A stretch of 64,000 bases of DNA from Chlamydomonas reinhardtii (lineage: Eukaryota; Chlorophyta; Chlorophyceae; Chlamydomonadales; Chlamydomonadaceae). Made by a program: the position numbers and the translations under genes. The DNA lies in contig NC_057006.1 in assembly GCF_000002595.2 (NCBI RefSeq), positions 6,589,512 to 6,653,511 on the forward strand, given 5' to 3'. Shown here in pieces: positions 35,152 to 46,708 of this stretch (the first letter of the stretch is position 1; every line of letters begins with the position of its first letter). The notes under the pieces were generated by a model, which saw only the letters and a list, made by a program, of their open reading frames with translations, did not search any database and had not been told where the DNA came from.

Positions 35152-37934
35152 AAAGGACAGATGACAGATAGAAAGAACACGCAAGGGCTTACATGGTTAA
35201 CGCATGTGAAGGTCTGGTGGGAAGATATCATATATGCCAGTGCACGCGCGCTTGCTTGTATCAACGTACCTACAACCCCAGCAGTGATCGAAAGGCCAAT
35301 GACGTTCAGAGCGCCAAGCAAGGCTGGGTGTCGGGCTGCCACTATTAAAGATCAGTCAATCATTGACTGTGAACTATGCGAACCGTGCACTGCTCAATAA
35401 AAGAGCCAAATCAGAATGGGGGCTGCGCAGATACTGTGTACCGTACCAAACGGGATCCCAGTGCATGCCATGTATGCTTGGCTGGAGGTGGTGGGGCCCA
35501 CGTACGGCTGATGGAGCAGGTTGGGACCAACATTCTTACGTTCGGACTGGCCCTGCTGTGGCGATCAAAGCGCCAGTAGACGATATGGGTGCTGGCTTTC
35601 AGACTGCACACATTGCCCTTCATGTCCACACAATGATGTCCTGTTTACCGTACCCTGTGATGTTGTGACACTTCTTCGGTGCACCCAGGTATGCAGTTCC
35701 TGTAAGGGGAGGAAATAACGGGTGAGGGTGATGGCATTAGGGATGGGGAGGTTACTTCGGGTGGTGTATTCCCAGTTCCCAGACGGCATTCAGCCATAAT
35801 GTTGAGGAGACGAGATGTAAAGATGGGGTAGCAATGGCGCGTTTGTATGAGGTATGCCCTTGGCAGTGGCTCAGGTTTGCTTGTCACGCGCAGTCCTCAC
35901 GGGAGTTATCGGGAGCAGCAGTCAGGGGGGGGGGGTTAGTTTCGACTGGGAAAGGCCCCATGCTCTAAGAAGGAAGAGCTTGACGAGGGGATTCCAAATC
36001 CACTTTCAGAGTTTCAACCAGGGTAGTAATTGCAAAGTTATGGGCGCTCAAAGTTCGGGGTCGGTCGTCGGGGTTGGGTGAAAGGGGGATCCATTCTCAA
36101 AAGTTGGGTGGGCTCATCTTTGATCCCCAAGGTTTCGTCACGCGGATGTGGGTGGGACTGCCAGATTTCGTCTCCGTGCCCAAAACGCCCCTCTGAACGC
36201 GCCGCCCAATAGCACAAGCGCTAGCACACATTAGCAGCACATACTAAAGCATTTGCAGAACGTTTGGCCTCTGGAAACCGGCCGCATGTCCATCCACATC
36301 AGCATCGTAGTAGCGTAGAGCTCCACTCAAGCGTCTCTCATTGATGTCATGGAGACTATGCGAAGTGATGCTAATCTGTAACGGCCAAGGCTTGGTGTGG
36401 GTCATGGCGACAAGGCTGCCGCCGGCCATCGGTGCTGGCGACCGCGTCACATTGATCCGGGGGTGCTTCACATGATCCCGGGAGAAAGTCGACCAATCTC
36501 GTCCGGCACACAATCCCGAACAACATATGGACAGCGCACTTGTAAGCTTAAGCGCACGCCCCGGTAGTCTGACAGAAGGGTCGGTGGTCGGCCATGGACA
36601 CAAGGACATGTGTGGCACGGCTGCCAGTCAAAGATGAACTGAAGGTATACATTTGTAGAGCTCGCCGAGAGCAGTCGATTGACACCGACCTGACCAAATT
36701 TTGAGTGTGTGTTGAGGGGGTGCACTGTGGTGGGGGTCGTCGGTCGGTCGGTCCGGAGGGGGGGGTCGGGAGGTTTTGGGTCATGGATGCGGATGTTACA
36801 GAGGGGACAGTCCCAGCACCCGAAGACGCCGAGCCATCACATGCTATCAGGGCCCAACCCCGACTTTGCTGCATACCCTCCCGCGGGCAAAGGGTCATGG
36901 GGTCCAAATATTTCCCCCCCCCCCCCCCGCCCTGAAACCGTAAACCCGTGCCGCCTGGTGGTTCAGGTGGTTGGCCCAGGGTTGGCCCGACCGACCGCCA
37001 TCCACACGGCACTCAAGCCTGTCATGCTCGCGAGGAGAACTTGGCAGTGTGAGAATGAGCACCACGTATTGGCGCGGCAGTGCGGGCGGAATAAGGACGG
37101 CCGAATTCCACTCCGGCCGGCAAGTCCCCAGGGATTGCGTGAGTCCCAGCCCCTAGACTATCGAAATGGCATCATGATACATATATGAAGGCCTCTTTAT
37201 CTGGTTCCCGGGCATTCATCCGAGCGAGAGCCGAAGTCGAAATGCTTAATGTCGCGCTCGTCAGGATCCCACCAATTCAGCCCGAAGCTAACTAGTTTAC
37301 ACCCATACGTGCATCGAATTTACGGCACTAAATCCAGGCCCAAAACACTGCGTATGCGAGATATGGGCTCCACTCAATTTGGGCGCCGACCAGCACGTTT
37401 TAGTCCTTTGCCTAGCCCTATCGCCTATCGATAGTGTTAACAATAAAGCCACTCACTGAGTGCGTCTGAATCTCACCCTGCATTTTGCCCCTACCTGGTG
37501 CCGTCCTGAGGCCTCCGCCGTGCTGGTTTGGCTAGCTGGGGAGGGCTGGGGAAAGGCACCCCCAGACGGCAGTGTCCCCCAACGACTCTACCATGCGATG
37601 TCGAAAACCGTTGGAGGAGAGTTGCTGCGGTGGTTTCGGTCTTCCCAAAGTTTGTGCAATTTTGGACTCAGCCTGGGCGGGGAGGCTTGGAGGTGGCGGG
37701 GAGGTGGCACCTAGGTGAGTCAACCTAGGTCCATTGGCCAACCGCCCGCCGTTCGGTGAACATCTACGCGCGAATCGATCTGCGACGCATGTTTAAATTT
37801 ACTGCAACTGCTTGTTATAAGCATACAGCTGGCGGGTCGGCAGCCTCGAGGCCAGTCCGCAGCACAATCAAAAACCTACCTCCTCGGTAGCTGCAACACG
37901 CGCACAAGACGATGCCCTTACAAGGCAGAGCGCC
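35152..37934. other. Intergenic, 2.8 kb, no supported gene
   Basis: This lies between the two duplicated PMP3-like genes. It has lower coding-like character, a G11 run at 35925-35935 and a C15 run at 36914-36928. Short open frames on both strands show no known domain. No terminal repeats or target-site duplication could be confirmed by eye. Confidence 0.4.
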
Positions 37935-39060
37935 ATGAGGCCCCTTATCGACATTCAGCTGCTGTTCTTGTGCTTCCTCATGCCGCCCGCGGGCAGGTGC
38001 GCTGCCCGGTGTTTGTCAGCAGCCCTGCTTGGGGACGCGTAGCATGACGCACAACGCAACAGCACTGGCATAATAATGGGAATTATTTAACAGTGTGGGC
38101 GTCACTCGCTAGGCAGCGCCGGGGACCCGCCTCGGATCGTACCTTGCTCCGCGGAGTGCACCCCACCCGTTTCTGACGCTCGGGTATTCCCTGCTGCTGC
38201 CTTGACCTTCCTGCGCTGCTGTTGACGCGTGACAACCTGCCTGTCATAGGCCTGTCAGAGGTCCGTGCTCCTCATTATCAATCTGTACGTACACTCTCCG
38301 CGTCAACACCCAATGCTTCTGAAGTCTCATGCTTCCCCGCCTACCCCGCCGTAACCCCTTCCCTCCCCTCCCCCGCAGCTACGCCATCAAGTACATCTAC
38401 GGCGGCCCCCATGCGGCGGATTTCACCACCATGGACCTGTGCCTCAACCTCATGCTCACACTGCTGGGCTTCGTGCCGGGTGCGTGGCGGACTGGTGGCA
38501 GCCCATTGAGACCTTAGCTTACTTGGGGTGCAGTGAGTGCCAAGGGTTTTGGATGGCAGTTGCAAGGGAAATAATGCGGTTGTGGGGACGTTGCCTCGTT
38601 GCATGTGTAACGTGTCGCACTGTGCTGCGGACGGAGTTTTGCCGCACACTGAGCCTTGGAGTGCGCGCTTCGCGCAGGCCAGCTGCATGCGGTGTACTTG
38701 CTTGCTCGGCACAAGCGCTTGCGCTTGGCCCTGGCAATGGAGATGCTGGTGCTGCAGGCTATGCTGTTACTGGTGGAGGCAGCGGGGTTGCGGCTGTCGG
38801 AGCGCGTGGCGGACCGGCTGCAGCGGCAGGCCAGGCCACACGGGCCGCAGCAGGGGCAGGCACAGGGGCAGCAGCACGGCGGGCACCAGGAGGGCCAGGG
38901 GCAGGGCGTTGTCATCCACCAAAACAGCAGTGGCGTCGGTTCCAGGGTGGACGCGGACGACGCTGCTGTGCCTTCTGCTGCAGGTGATGGCCCCCATCAC
39001 GGACATTTGCCGTATGACGGCCCATCCGCCGGGCTCAGCCCACCACCATCACCCACTTGA
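37935..39060 (+). CDS. PMP3/RCI2-family membrane protein with hydrophilic tail (copy B)
   Basis: Exons 37935-37996, 38379-38479 and 38678-39060 (181 aa). It starts MRPLIDIQLLFLCFLMPPAG, then continues YAIKYIYGGPHAADF and LCLNLMLTLLGFVPGQLHAV. Exon lengths and phases of the first two exons equal those of copy A. Exon 1 differs from copy A at about a quarter of positions, while exon 2 differs at only about three of 101. The Gln-rich tail diverges after GPQQGQAQGQ and ends in a different Ser/Pro/His-containing sequence. It has two predicted membrane segments and a cytosolic or extracellular tail of unknown role. Confidence 0.8.
38158..38870 (+). repeat. Duplicated block, copy B
   Basis: Partner of 34207-34870. 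Relative to copy A it sits ~140 bp further from exon 1, because intron 1 carries extra sequence at 37997-38157. A short additional stretch also lies before the exon 2 acceptor. Confidence 0.85.
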
Positions 39061-41148
39061 GTGATGTCGTCTCCAGCAGCCATTAGTTCCGCAACACTCG
39101 TCAATAACAGCCATTCAGCCAACCCGCGCATCTGCTTCTTTCTCCCTACCTTCGTTCTCGCCACGATTGCCGCCACTGCCGTCACCGTAGCTGCTTCTGT
39201 CCCGGCAGCAGCAGTAGCAACATTTAATTGCTGCTGCCTGCTGGTGGCCACAGCGCTCACAGCCTGGCGCAGCCGCAGCCGGCGGAGGCGGTACACGCAC
39301 GGAAGTGGCTTGAGCGGCCACGCACCGCCACCCAGCAGCACCCGATTCTGATAAGTTGTGGCGGCGTGCCGGGGCCAAGCAAGTGGCGTGCCGGTGCGCC
39401 TGGGCGGCGATAGCATCAGTAGATCCGCATGTTAGGTGGCCCTTACCTAGTGCCCACGTGACTTGGCAGGATGGGATGACGCCTAGCTAATGCGTGTGCC
39501 AGCCATGCATGTGATCAACAAGCATGCAAGAATCATTTTGCACGGAAATGGAATGGACTGAGCGAGACGAGCCAGGTGCAATTTATGTGACCTGCTGCAT
39601 ACGTATTGTGGTTGCTATTGTTGGCGTGGCAAGTCGGGGTGACCTAGGTGATGACCCGCAGGGGTGGTCCTGATGTACGGTGGCTGTGGCGTGGCACAAG
39701 CGATACCGTACCCGTACATGGCGTGGGGATCATTTTGGATGAAGGTACGTACTGCCGCCGTGGTTCGAATCAAGATGGTGGGACACTACGCTGTGGTACA
39801 ATTTTGCGTGTGGGGGACACGCATGCAGTGGAACCAGTGCATCCCTGCTGATGAGTCCGTGTGGGCCCAGGCAGACCTTACCGTGCTTGTATGTGGATTG
39901 CCGCCGATCAAAGATACACATGCCTGTGCTTGCTTGCAAGGTAGGTGAGCCCCTGCAGCAGGCTTTCCTGTGCCCAAGTCTCCTTTCAGGGTTAGGGGCA
40001 ACCTGACGTACACATGTGCAAATACCAGCATTGGATGGGCTAAGCGCAATAGGGTCCGCACTGCCGACCATTATTGTAGAGCATTCATACCAGTTCCAAA
40101 CCATAAGATTCGGATACCGGTAGATGAGATGTATGCTGCTGCTGGCCAATCACTGCGAACCGTAGATAGGGAGAAGAGGGCGTGCCCTCTGCTGTGTTCG
40201 ACTAATGAGGAGGAGTACGAGCACCACGTCTTGACGATGCGGATACTATGTGCAGTGGCTTAGACTGGAGTAAAGCATGCGCAAACAGGAAGGCACGCTG
40301 AGGTCCTGCGCACCACCTTGTAACCACACATACGGTGCGCACTTGGGGCGTATGTGGTGTGTGGGTAGAACGAACGTGTATTTTGGCCGCCGTGGCTTTG
40401 GCAGTTTGGCTGGCACCGTGGCTCACGAGGGGTTCTTGATTGACGAATTCTTAACTCTCCGCTTGCTCACTAAGACGATTATTGCCCGGCTGTTACCCTG
40501 CTGCCTGCTGCATGGCGCTGGGCGGTGGGGCGTTTTGTGCGGAAGGCGCGTGAGCAGTTGTGTTTATTGTGGCACCTTCACATACAAGCGGCGGGGGCGG
40601 CTTCGCTGCTCATCGCTTGGTCCTGACACGGGGTGCTTGTTCAGCAACCTCACCCCGCACGCATTAACACGCTGGGGCACGTCCCGTGCGGCGGAATAAT
40701 TTGCTGTGCCGGAGCCGAAACATGGGCTGGGGGCCACTGCAGCCGCATTTGGCACGCACTACACGCTTTCTGTGGGTCGCTTGCACGGAGAGTGGAGTGG
40801 TGGTCACGCTGCGGGCTGACCGAGGGGACAATCCAAGGTAGCGACCATCTGATGCTGCCAGCGAAGCAGGAAAGCAAAGAGAGGCCCAGCATCGGTCCCG
40901 CGGGTCGATGGAGCGCCTGCGCGCGTCACCTTGCCATCGGCCGCGTGCGCAAAACCTGCTGGTGTTTTGTCTGTAGGGAATAGGGCTATCGGCACAGCCA
41001 CCTCACATACTTAAGACCAACTAGAGCCCACTGTATCCGCCAGAGCCCCTGCCACAACTTGCTGCACACGCAAGCTTTCTCCAGACCCTCGCGGAACTTG
41101 TCGCTCGGCCTGCGGCTTGCCGTCGTCTTAGCCGTGTCTTAGCGCACG
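39061..41148. other. Intergenic, 2.1 kb, no supported gene
   Basis: Between PMP3-like copies B and C. Several open frames exist on both strands (for example minus 39730-40149), but none has a recognisable motif or splice partner. The GGTTCGAATC at about 39770 has no flanking tRNA stems. Confidence 0.4.
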
Positions 41149-41979
41149 ATGGCTCTAACGTGGGGAGGTGGGTAGCAGCGGCTTGCAGAGGGTAGCTTGC
41201 AGCGCAGCCTGCGCGCATCCAGCAGAGTGCAGAAGCGCTGAGCCAGGGCTGAGCACGTACCAGCTTACTTTATAGCGCACGCACCAAGGGTGCTCCGCGC
41301 CTGACCTGAAATCACGAAAGGGGCTTCAAAGCACCCCTTCCCCCTGCCCTGCCTTAGAACCTTCTCTGCGCACCAGCGCCACGTCCATGACCCTTGCTAA
41401 CTTCGGACGAGCTGCATGATCTGCTTCCTCTTTCCCACCTGCTCTGACACCGCCCTTGCCCTGCTGCACGTTGCTTCACGCCTCAGACATTGGCAAGTTT
41501 GTTCTGGCCATCCTGCTGCCACCGCTGGGTGTCCTTACCGAAACGGAGAGCCTAAACAAGACCTTCTGGCTCAACGTGCTGCTCACGCTGCTCGGCTACA
41601 TCCCAGGTGGGTGCGATGGAACAGGGCACGGGGCAGGGTGGCAAGCATCCCAGGTGGGCTTGTGCAGGTTTGCATGTTTCCAGCTGATGCTTGCTTGCGA
41701 GAGCAGCCGGCGCTGGACCGGATGAGAATTATTTGGGGTGGAGATCGGGGGATGGTGATGAAGACGGGGATGGGGGACGGGTCTGGGCCGATGGGGGGTG
41801 GGGTGGAGCGGGGTCGCATGGATGGCAAGTTGCGGATCGGGAGTACGAAGGGATGCATATGCACGCGTACGTGGCGCACACGTGCCCTTGACAGTTACGA
41901 CAGGCTCCCTGCTTACCACTGTCCACTGCTACTGTCTGCAGGCATCATCCACGCAGTATGGGTCATCCTCCGATACTAA
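41149..41979 (+). CDS. PMP3/RCI2-family membrane peptide (standard length)
   Basis: Exons 41149-41167, 41487-41606 and 41942-41979 encode 58 aa, the usual family size. It reads MALTWGDIGKFVLAILLPPL, then GVLTETESLNKTFWLNVLLT, LLGYIPG and IIHAVWVILRY. The motifs ILPPLGV and LLTLLGYIPGIIHAV are diagnostic of PMP3/RCI2. It has two transmembrane hairpin segments and is expected in the plasma membrane, where homologues affect membrane potential and stress tolerance. The 19-nt first exon is inferred: it is the nearest upstream ATG whose phase fits the exon 2 acceptor. Exons 2 and 3 are firm. Confidence 0.85.
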
Positions 41980-42707
41980 GCGGCGCCGCCTGGGAGGTCG
42001 ATGGCAGCCAGCGTGAGCGCCGGGCAAGGCTGTGTGCGCATGGTGCTGGCTCAGCGCGCTGCTGGTCGACCATGACCTAGACCAAATTTACTGGACTATG
42101 ACTCGAGGAATTTCGTGATAGGCTTGTTGCGAACACAGTGGTGACAAGGGTAACGGGCCTCGATTGGCTGACATGCTACGATGTGGTGCTGACAAGGACA
42201 TCGCGCACTCGGTTGGGCCCAACTGCACCCGTGCGCCGTATACAGGGGCGGTATTGCGCCTGCATGAGCGCTTTGACATATGTAACTGTCGTGTCGGGTC
42301 CCCATCACACGTTTACGGGGGGAGGGGGGGACACGAGGGGCAGCTCCATCGTGGGTTATGGCCGCACGCCCATGACATGAGCCGGACATGAGTAAAACTC
42401 AGTGTCACAGATTCAAGGTCGTGAGAGAGCTACTTCTACATTCTACATACAGTACCTTAAATCTACCAAGCAGGCCAAATCATGCGCGCAGATAGGACAA
42501 CCGCATAAGTCTATTGACGCTTCTCCTTCCTGAACGTAAAGCCACTGCAAACGAAGTGCACTGAACTTTAGGCTGATATACTTGCAACGTTGATACGCGG
42601 GGGAAAATAGCGTCGCGGCAAAAGATGCACTGAGTGAATTTGCCGGCCGGCGGGCGGTTCTCAGCCTCCGCGCCAATTTGCCATCTTTCAGTTTGTGACC
42701 TGTTATA
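41980..42707. other. Intergenic, PMP3-C to UTP15
   Basis: 728 bp between two plus-strand genes, expected to hold the PMP3-C 3' UTR and the UTP15 promoter. Nothing else was recognised. Confidence 0.4.
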
Positions 42708-45700
42708 ATGGAGTACGAGCCAGCAGAATACCAGAAGCTGCAAGTGCGCCAGTATGCGCCACGCGAGCTCAGGGAGACCGCCGAGGGGAAATACTGGCGG
42801 CAGTTTAAGGCACCAATTATAGCGAAACAGGTATGTAAAGCTGGATTCATGCCGGAAAACAGCCGCCCCGCCGCCGTGCCGAATGTTGCTCCGAGCCCTA
42901 TAACTCGCGAATGCTATTGCAATGCGCCGATGATACACCGGTGGTGGTTTTGCAGTTTGGCGGCGTCACGCACATCGACTTCTGCCAACAGTACCCCTAT
43001 AACCTGGCCGTCACCGCGTCGACACGAGTGAGTGCGCTGCGGCGCCGCAGCTGGCAGTGACGCCTTACTGGCGCAGGAGCTTGGCTGGAGGGTGGCGGTG
43101 GATGGTGGGGGCTAGACAGAGCGGGTAGAAAGCGGGCAACAGCCGACGGGTGCCTCACACCGCCAGCCGGAACCCTGCCGCCGGGCTCGCTTGCGACGGC
43201 CGCCCTGACCCCCTCCCCCGCCCTGACCCCCTCCCCTTGCCTTCCATTGCGCCCGCTCCTCCACTCCCTCGTACACCTTAGGTTATTATATACAATGGCC
43301 TTGCGCCCGCGGTGGTGGGCCGCACCATCAGCCGCTTCAAGGACATCGCCTACAGCGGCTGCTTCCGGAGCGATGGCCGCCTCGTGTGTGCGGGCGGGCA
43401 GGACGGCGTGGTGCAGGTGGGATGGAGCTGAGAGGGCCTGAGATAGGGGCTGGTGATGCTAGACTGGTGGTGATGGTGGTGGTGGTGTGTGTGTGGGGGG
43501 GGGTGCTGGACCGGTGGTGGTGGTGGTGGTGGTGGTGGTGGTGGTGGTGGTGGTGGTGGTGGTGGTGGTGGTGGTGGTGGTGGTGGTGGTGGTGGTGGTG
43601 GTGGTGGTGGTGGTGGTGGTGGTGGTGGTGGTGGTGGTGGTGGTGGTGGTGGTGGTGGTGGTGGTACTGGATTGGTGGTGGTGGTGGTGGTGGTGATGGC
43701 GGTGGTGTGGTGGTCGAAGGGCGGGGGGGGGTGATGGGATGAGGGACGCAACCGGTTGGGCTTGGGCTTAGGTAGATGCGGGTGGGTGGGGGTTGAGGAT
43801 GCGGCGGGAGGGGTATGCGGTCAAGGGGTGTGAGGGTAGGTGCGTGTGGGTGCACTGGCGTGGATCCCGCTCGGGCGTTCCGGAACACTGGTAGCAAGGA
43901 GGCGAGCGGTAGGGAATATGCTGCTTGCAGATGCCCCGGACGTGGTGTTGGGCGAGGGCAGGCTGCACTGGCTGAAGGTCCTGTTGCCGAGTGGTCGACA
44001 TACCTCCCTGCCCACCCTGCGGTTCACACTCTGGCCTCCCTTTTCCCACTTCCCCTGCCCCTTCAGGTGTTTGACGCCAACAGCCGCTCCGTGCTTCGCC
44101 AGTTCAAACTGCACAAGCGCGCCACGCGCGTGGCCCGCTTCGGCGCCGACAAGCTGCACGTGCTGTCGGGCAGTGACGACGTGACGGTGCGCTGGTGGGA
44201 CGTGAGCGCCGGCAGCCAGGTGCTGCGGCTTGATGGGCACCGCGACTATGTGCGGGCGGCGGCGGCCAGCCCCGCCAGTCACGACACGTGGCTGACGGGC
44301 AGCTACGACCACACAGTGAAGCTGTGGGACGTGCGGGCGGGCGGCAGCGCGGTGCTGAGTCTGGAGCACGGCGCGCCGGTGGAGGACGTGGCGTTCTTCC
44401 CCTCGGGTGAGGAGATGAGGGAGATGAGGGGAGTTTAGGGGAGGAGGGGGGCGGGGTAGGCGGGAGCACGGTCACGGTCATTGCCGTTGACCATGCTGGT
44501 AGGGGAACCAGAAAGTTAGTGGATGGGAAGCACGGCAGAACAGGGAAAACAGCGGCAGACTGACTGGCTAGGGAAAGACGGTGGAGGGCAAGCTGACAGA
44601 CCGAGTCAGCCAGGGCAAGTGCGAGAGACGTTACAGCGGACGTGGCCAGGGCCGGATACGGGTGTGCTGAGCCGATTGGGCCGAACCTTGGCTGAGAGGC
44701 GTGAACAATGGAGCCGGGGCAGGCTATCACCTGCACGCATGAACGCGTGCTTAGCAGAGCCGTAGCGTGCACATAATCCGGCCCTCCCGGCCTATGTTGT
44801 GTGCCCATGCCTGCCACGCTGACCGTTATACTCATCTATTATTTGGACCTTCTACCATCGTTACCGCCACGACCCCCTCAGGCTCCATGGCGGTGACGGC
44901 GGGCGGCAACTACCTGTGTGTGTGGGACCTGCTGGGCGGCGGCGGCGGGCGGCTGCTGAAGCGGCTGGACAACTTCCAGAAGACCGTCACGTGCGTGCGC
45001 CTCAGCCCGCTGGCGGGGCCGGACTCAGCGGCGGCGCCGCGCATGCTTGCGGGCTCCCTGGACGGACACGTCAAGGTGGGCGCGTGAATGAGTGTGGGCG
45101 TGCGGAGTGTGCAAATGGTCGGAAGGGCAGTGAATGCTGAAGGAGGGATGCACGCATTGGTGTGGGAGTGGTTGGGACGAAGGCACGGTGAGGGCGCTTG
45201 GGTTGCTGTGACAGGCAGGTTGATAGCAGGTTGGGGACTGGCATGGACCACCCGCTACTAGACTGTGGTACTTCATGCACGCACATGCTGCCCTCCTTAA
45301 TTGCCATCCCAACATTCCACACGTCGCCTTAGATCTTCGAGCTGGACTCGTTCCGTGTGACGCACGCCTCCAAGTACCCGGCGCCCGTCATGAGCCTGGG
45401 CCTGTCACCCGACTGCCGACTGATGGCGGTGGGCATGGCGGACGGCAACCTGAGCGTGCGGAAACACGCGCGGCCCAAGCGGGCAGGCGTGGGAGCCGGG
45501 CTGGGCGCGCCGGAGCAGCGGCAACGGTGAGTGCCGTTGGGTTGCATGGTGCAGGCAGGTCGCAAAGCCCAGGCAAGGCAGTACAGTAGTATCACCTGAC
45601 ATCGTCTTGGCCCCAAGCATTTGGCTACCATAATGTACCTCCAACTTCCTTTTAAGCACCTTTGCTCGTGTCGCTCCATCTGCGCACGCTGACGCAGGCG

Positions 45701-46708
45701 GGCTCCGCGCCTGACGGCCGCCAACTACCGCTACTTCATCCGCGGCCAGAACAGCCGCGCCGCCGCCTCCGACTACCGGGTGGTGCGGCAGCGGCAGGTG
45801 CGGCTGCAGGCGTACGACCGCATGCTGAGGCAGTTCAGGTGAGTTGGTGGGCTGGGCAGTGTGGGCATGGCGCTTCAGAGGGAGGGAGGAGCTGGCGGCC
45901 GTGGCGCTGGCGGGTGCTGTGGTCGGAGCGAGCGTTTGGAGTGAAAGGGTTGTGGGCGTTGCTTCCTGGGCATGATGGCGACTTTGCCCAGTGCGAGACA
46001 GACTGGCGTCGTCATGGAATGCGGCTTTTGCTACGATCTACCGTAACTAACGCGTGCGCCTTCACCCCCCCCTGTCTTCCTGCGTCAGGTACCGCGAGTC
46101 TCTGGACGCGGCGCTGTCCACCCGGCAGCCTGAGGTGGTGGCCAGTGTGCTGGAGGAGCTGGCGGCGCGCGGCGGACTGGCGGGCGCGCTGGGCGGGCGG
46201 GACGCGGAGGGGCTGCTGCCGCTGCTGCGGCACCTGGTCAAGTACATCGCAGAGCCCAGGTAGGCGTGGGCGGTGGACGTCTGGGGAGTGCGGGCGGTGG
46301 GACGTGGCCTGGCGGCGCGGGCTGCGAAAAAGGAACTTGCGCGCTGCTTGGACACGGCAGGCGGACTAGCCACGTACATCCACAGCCGCATCTGATAGCC
46401 TTCCGTTCGTTTTCAACCCCTCGACGTCTCATCCTCAGCCGCTTGCTAACAACCCCCATTCCTTGCCTTCTGCTGTCCTGCCCCACCCCACCCCACCGCC
46501 CAGGTACACTCGGCTGCTGGCGGGCGTGGCGCACCGGCTGCTGGACACCTACAGCGGCGTGGTGGGCACCGCCCCCGCAGTTGACAAGGCGCTGGGGGTG
46601 CTGCGCGACCGGCTGGCGGAGGAGCTGGGCGTGCAGGACCAGCTGAGCGGGCTGGCGGGCGCGCTGGAGCCGCTGCTGGCGGCGTCGCTGGCGGGCGCGG
46701 TGTTTTGA
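42708..46708 (+). CDS. UTP15: UTP15, U3 snoRNP (t-UTP/UTPA) WD40 protein
   Basis: Exons 42708-42830, 42956-43027, 43282-43416, 44067-44406, 44882-45075, 45333-45526, 45698-45838, 46089-46259 and 46504-46708 (524 aa, close to the family's ~500). The N-terminus [33 protein letters not shown] and the WD repeats follow UTP15 closely: [84 protein letters not shown] and [13 protein letters not shown]. The UTP15 C-terminal domain is clear ([45 protein letters not shown]). It acts in the nucleolus in 35S pre-rRNA transcription and small-subunit processome assembly. Intron 3 contains a long TGG microsatellite. Confidence 0.95.
43513..43664 (+). repeat. (GGT)n microsatellite, about 50 units
   Basis: About 150 bp of uninterrupted GGT/TGG repeat in intron 3 of UTP15, flanked by shorter impure GGT stretches (43471-43489 and 43674-43712). 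The long poly-Trp/Gly/Val/His frames through it are artefacts. Confidence 0.95.

Noticed and set aside
36240-37200. Possible transposon remnant between PMP3-like copies A and B, suggested by homopolymer runs and the word AGTCGATTGACACC, which also occurs near 60090.
   Set aside because: One shared 14-mer and homopolymers are not enough; no terminal repeats, target-site duplication or transposase motif were found.
39741-39800. GGTTCGAATC resembling a tRNA T-loop.
   Set aside because: The flanking bases do not pair as a T-stem, and no acceptor, D or anticodon stems are visible at the right distances.
43337-43897. Long open frames on both strands through the GGT tract (poly-His, poly-Pro, poly-Trp, poly-Gly, poly-Val).
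   Set aside because: They are products of the microsatellite in a UTP15 intron; the real exons on both sides splice over it.
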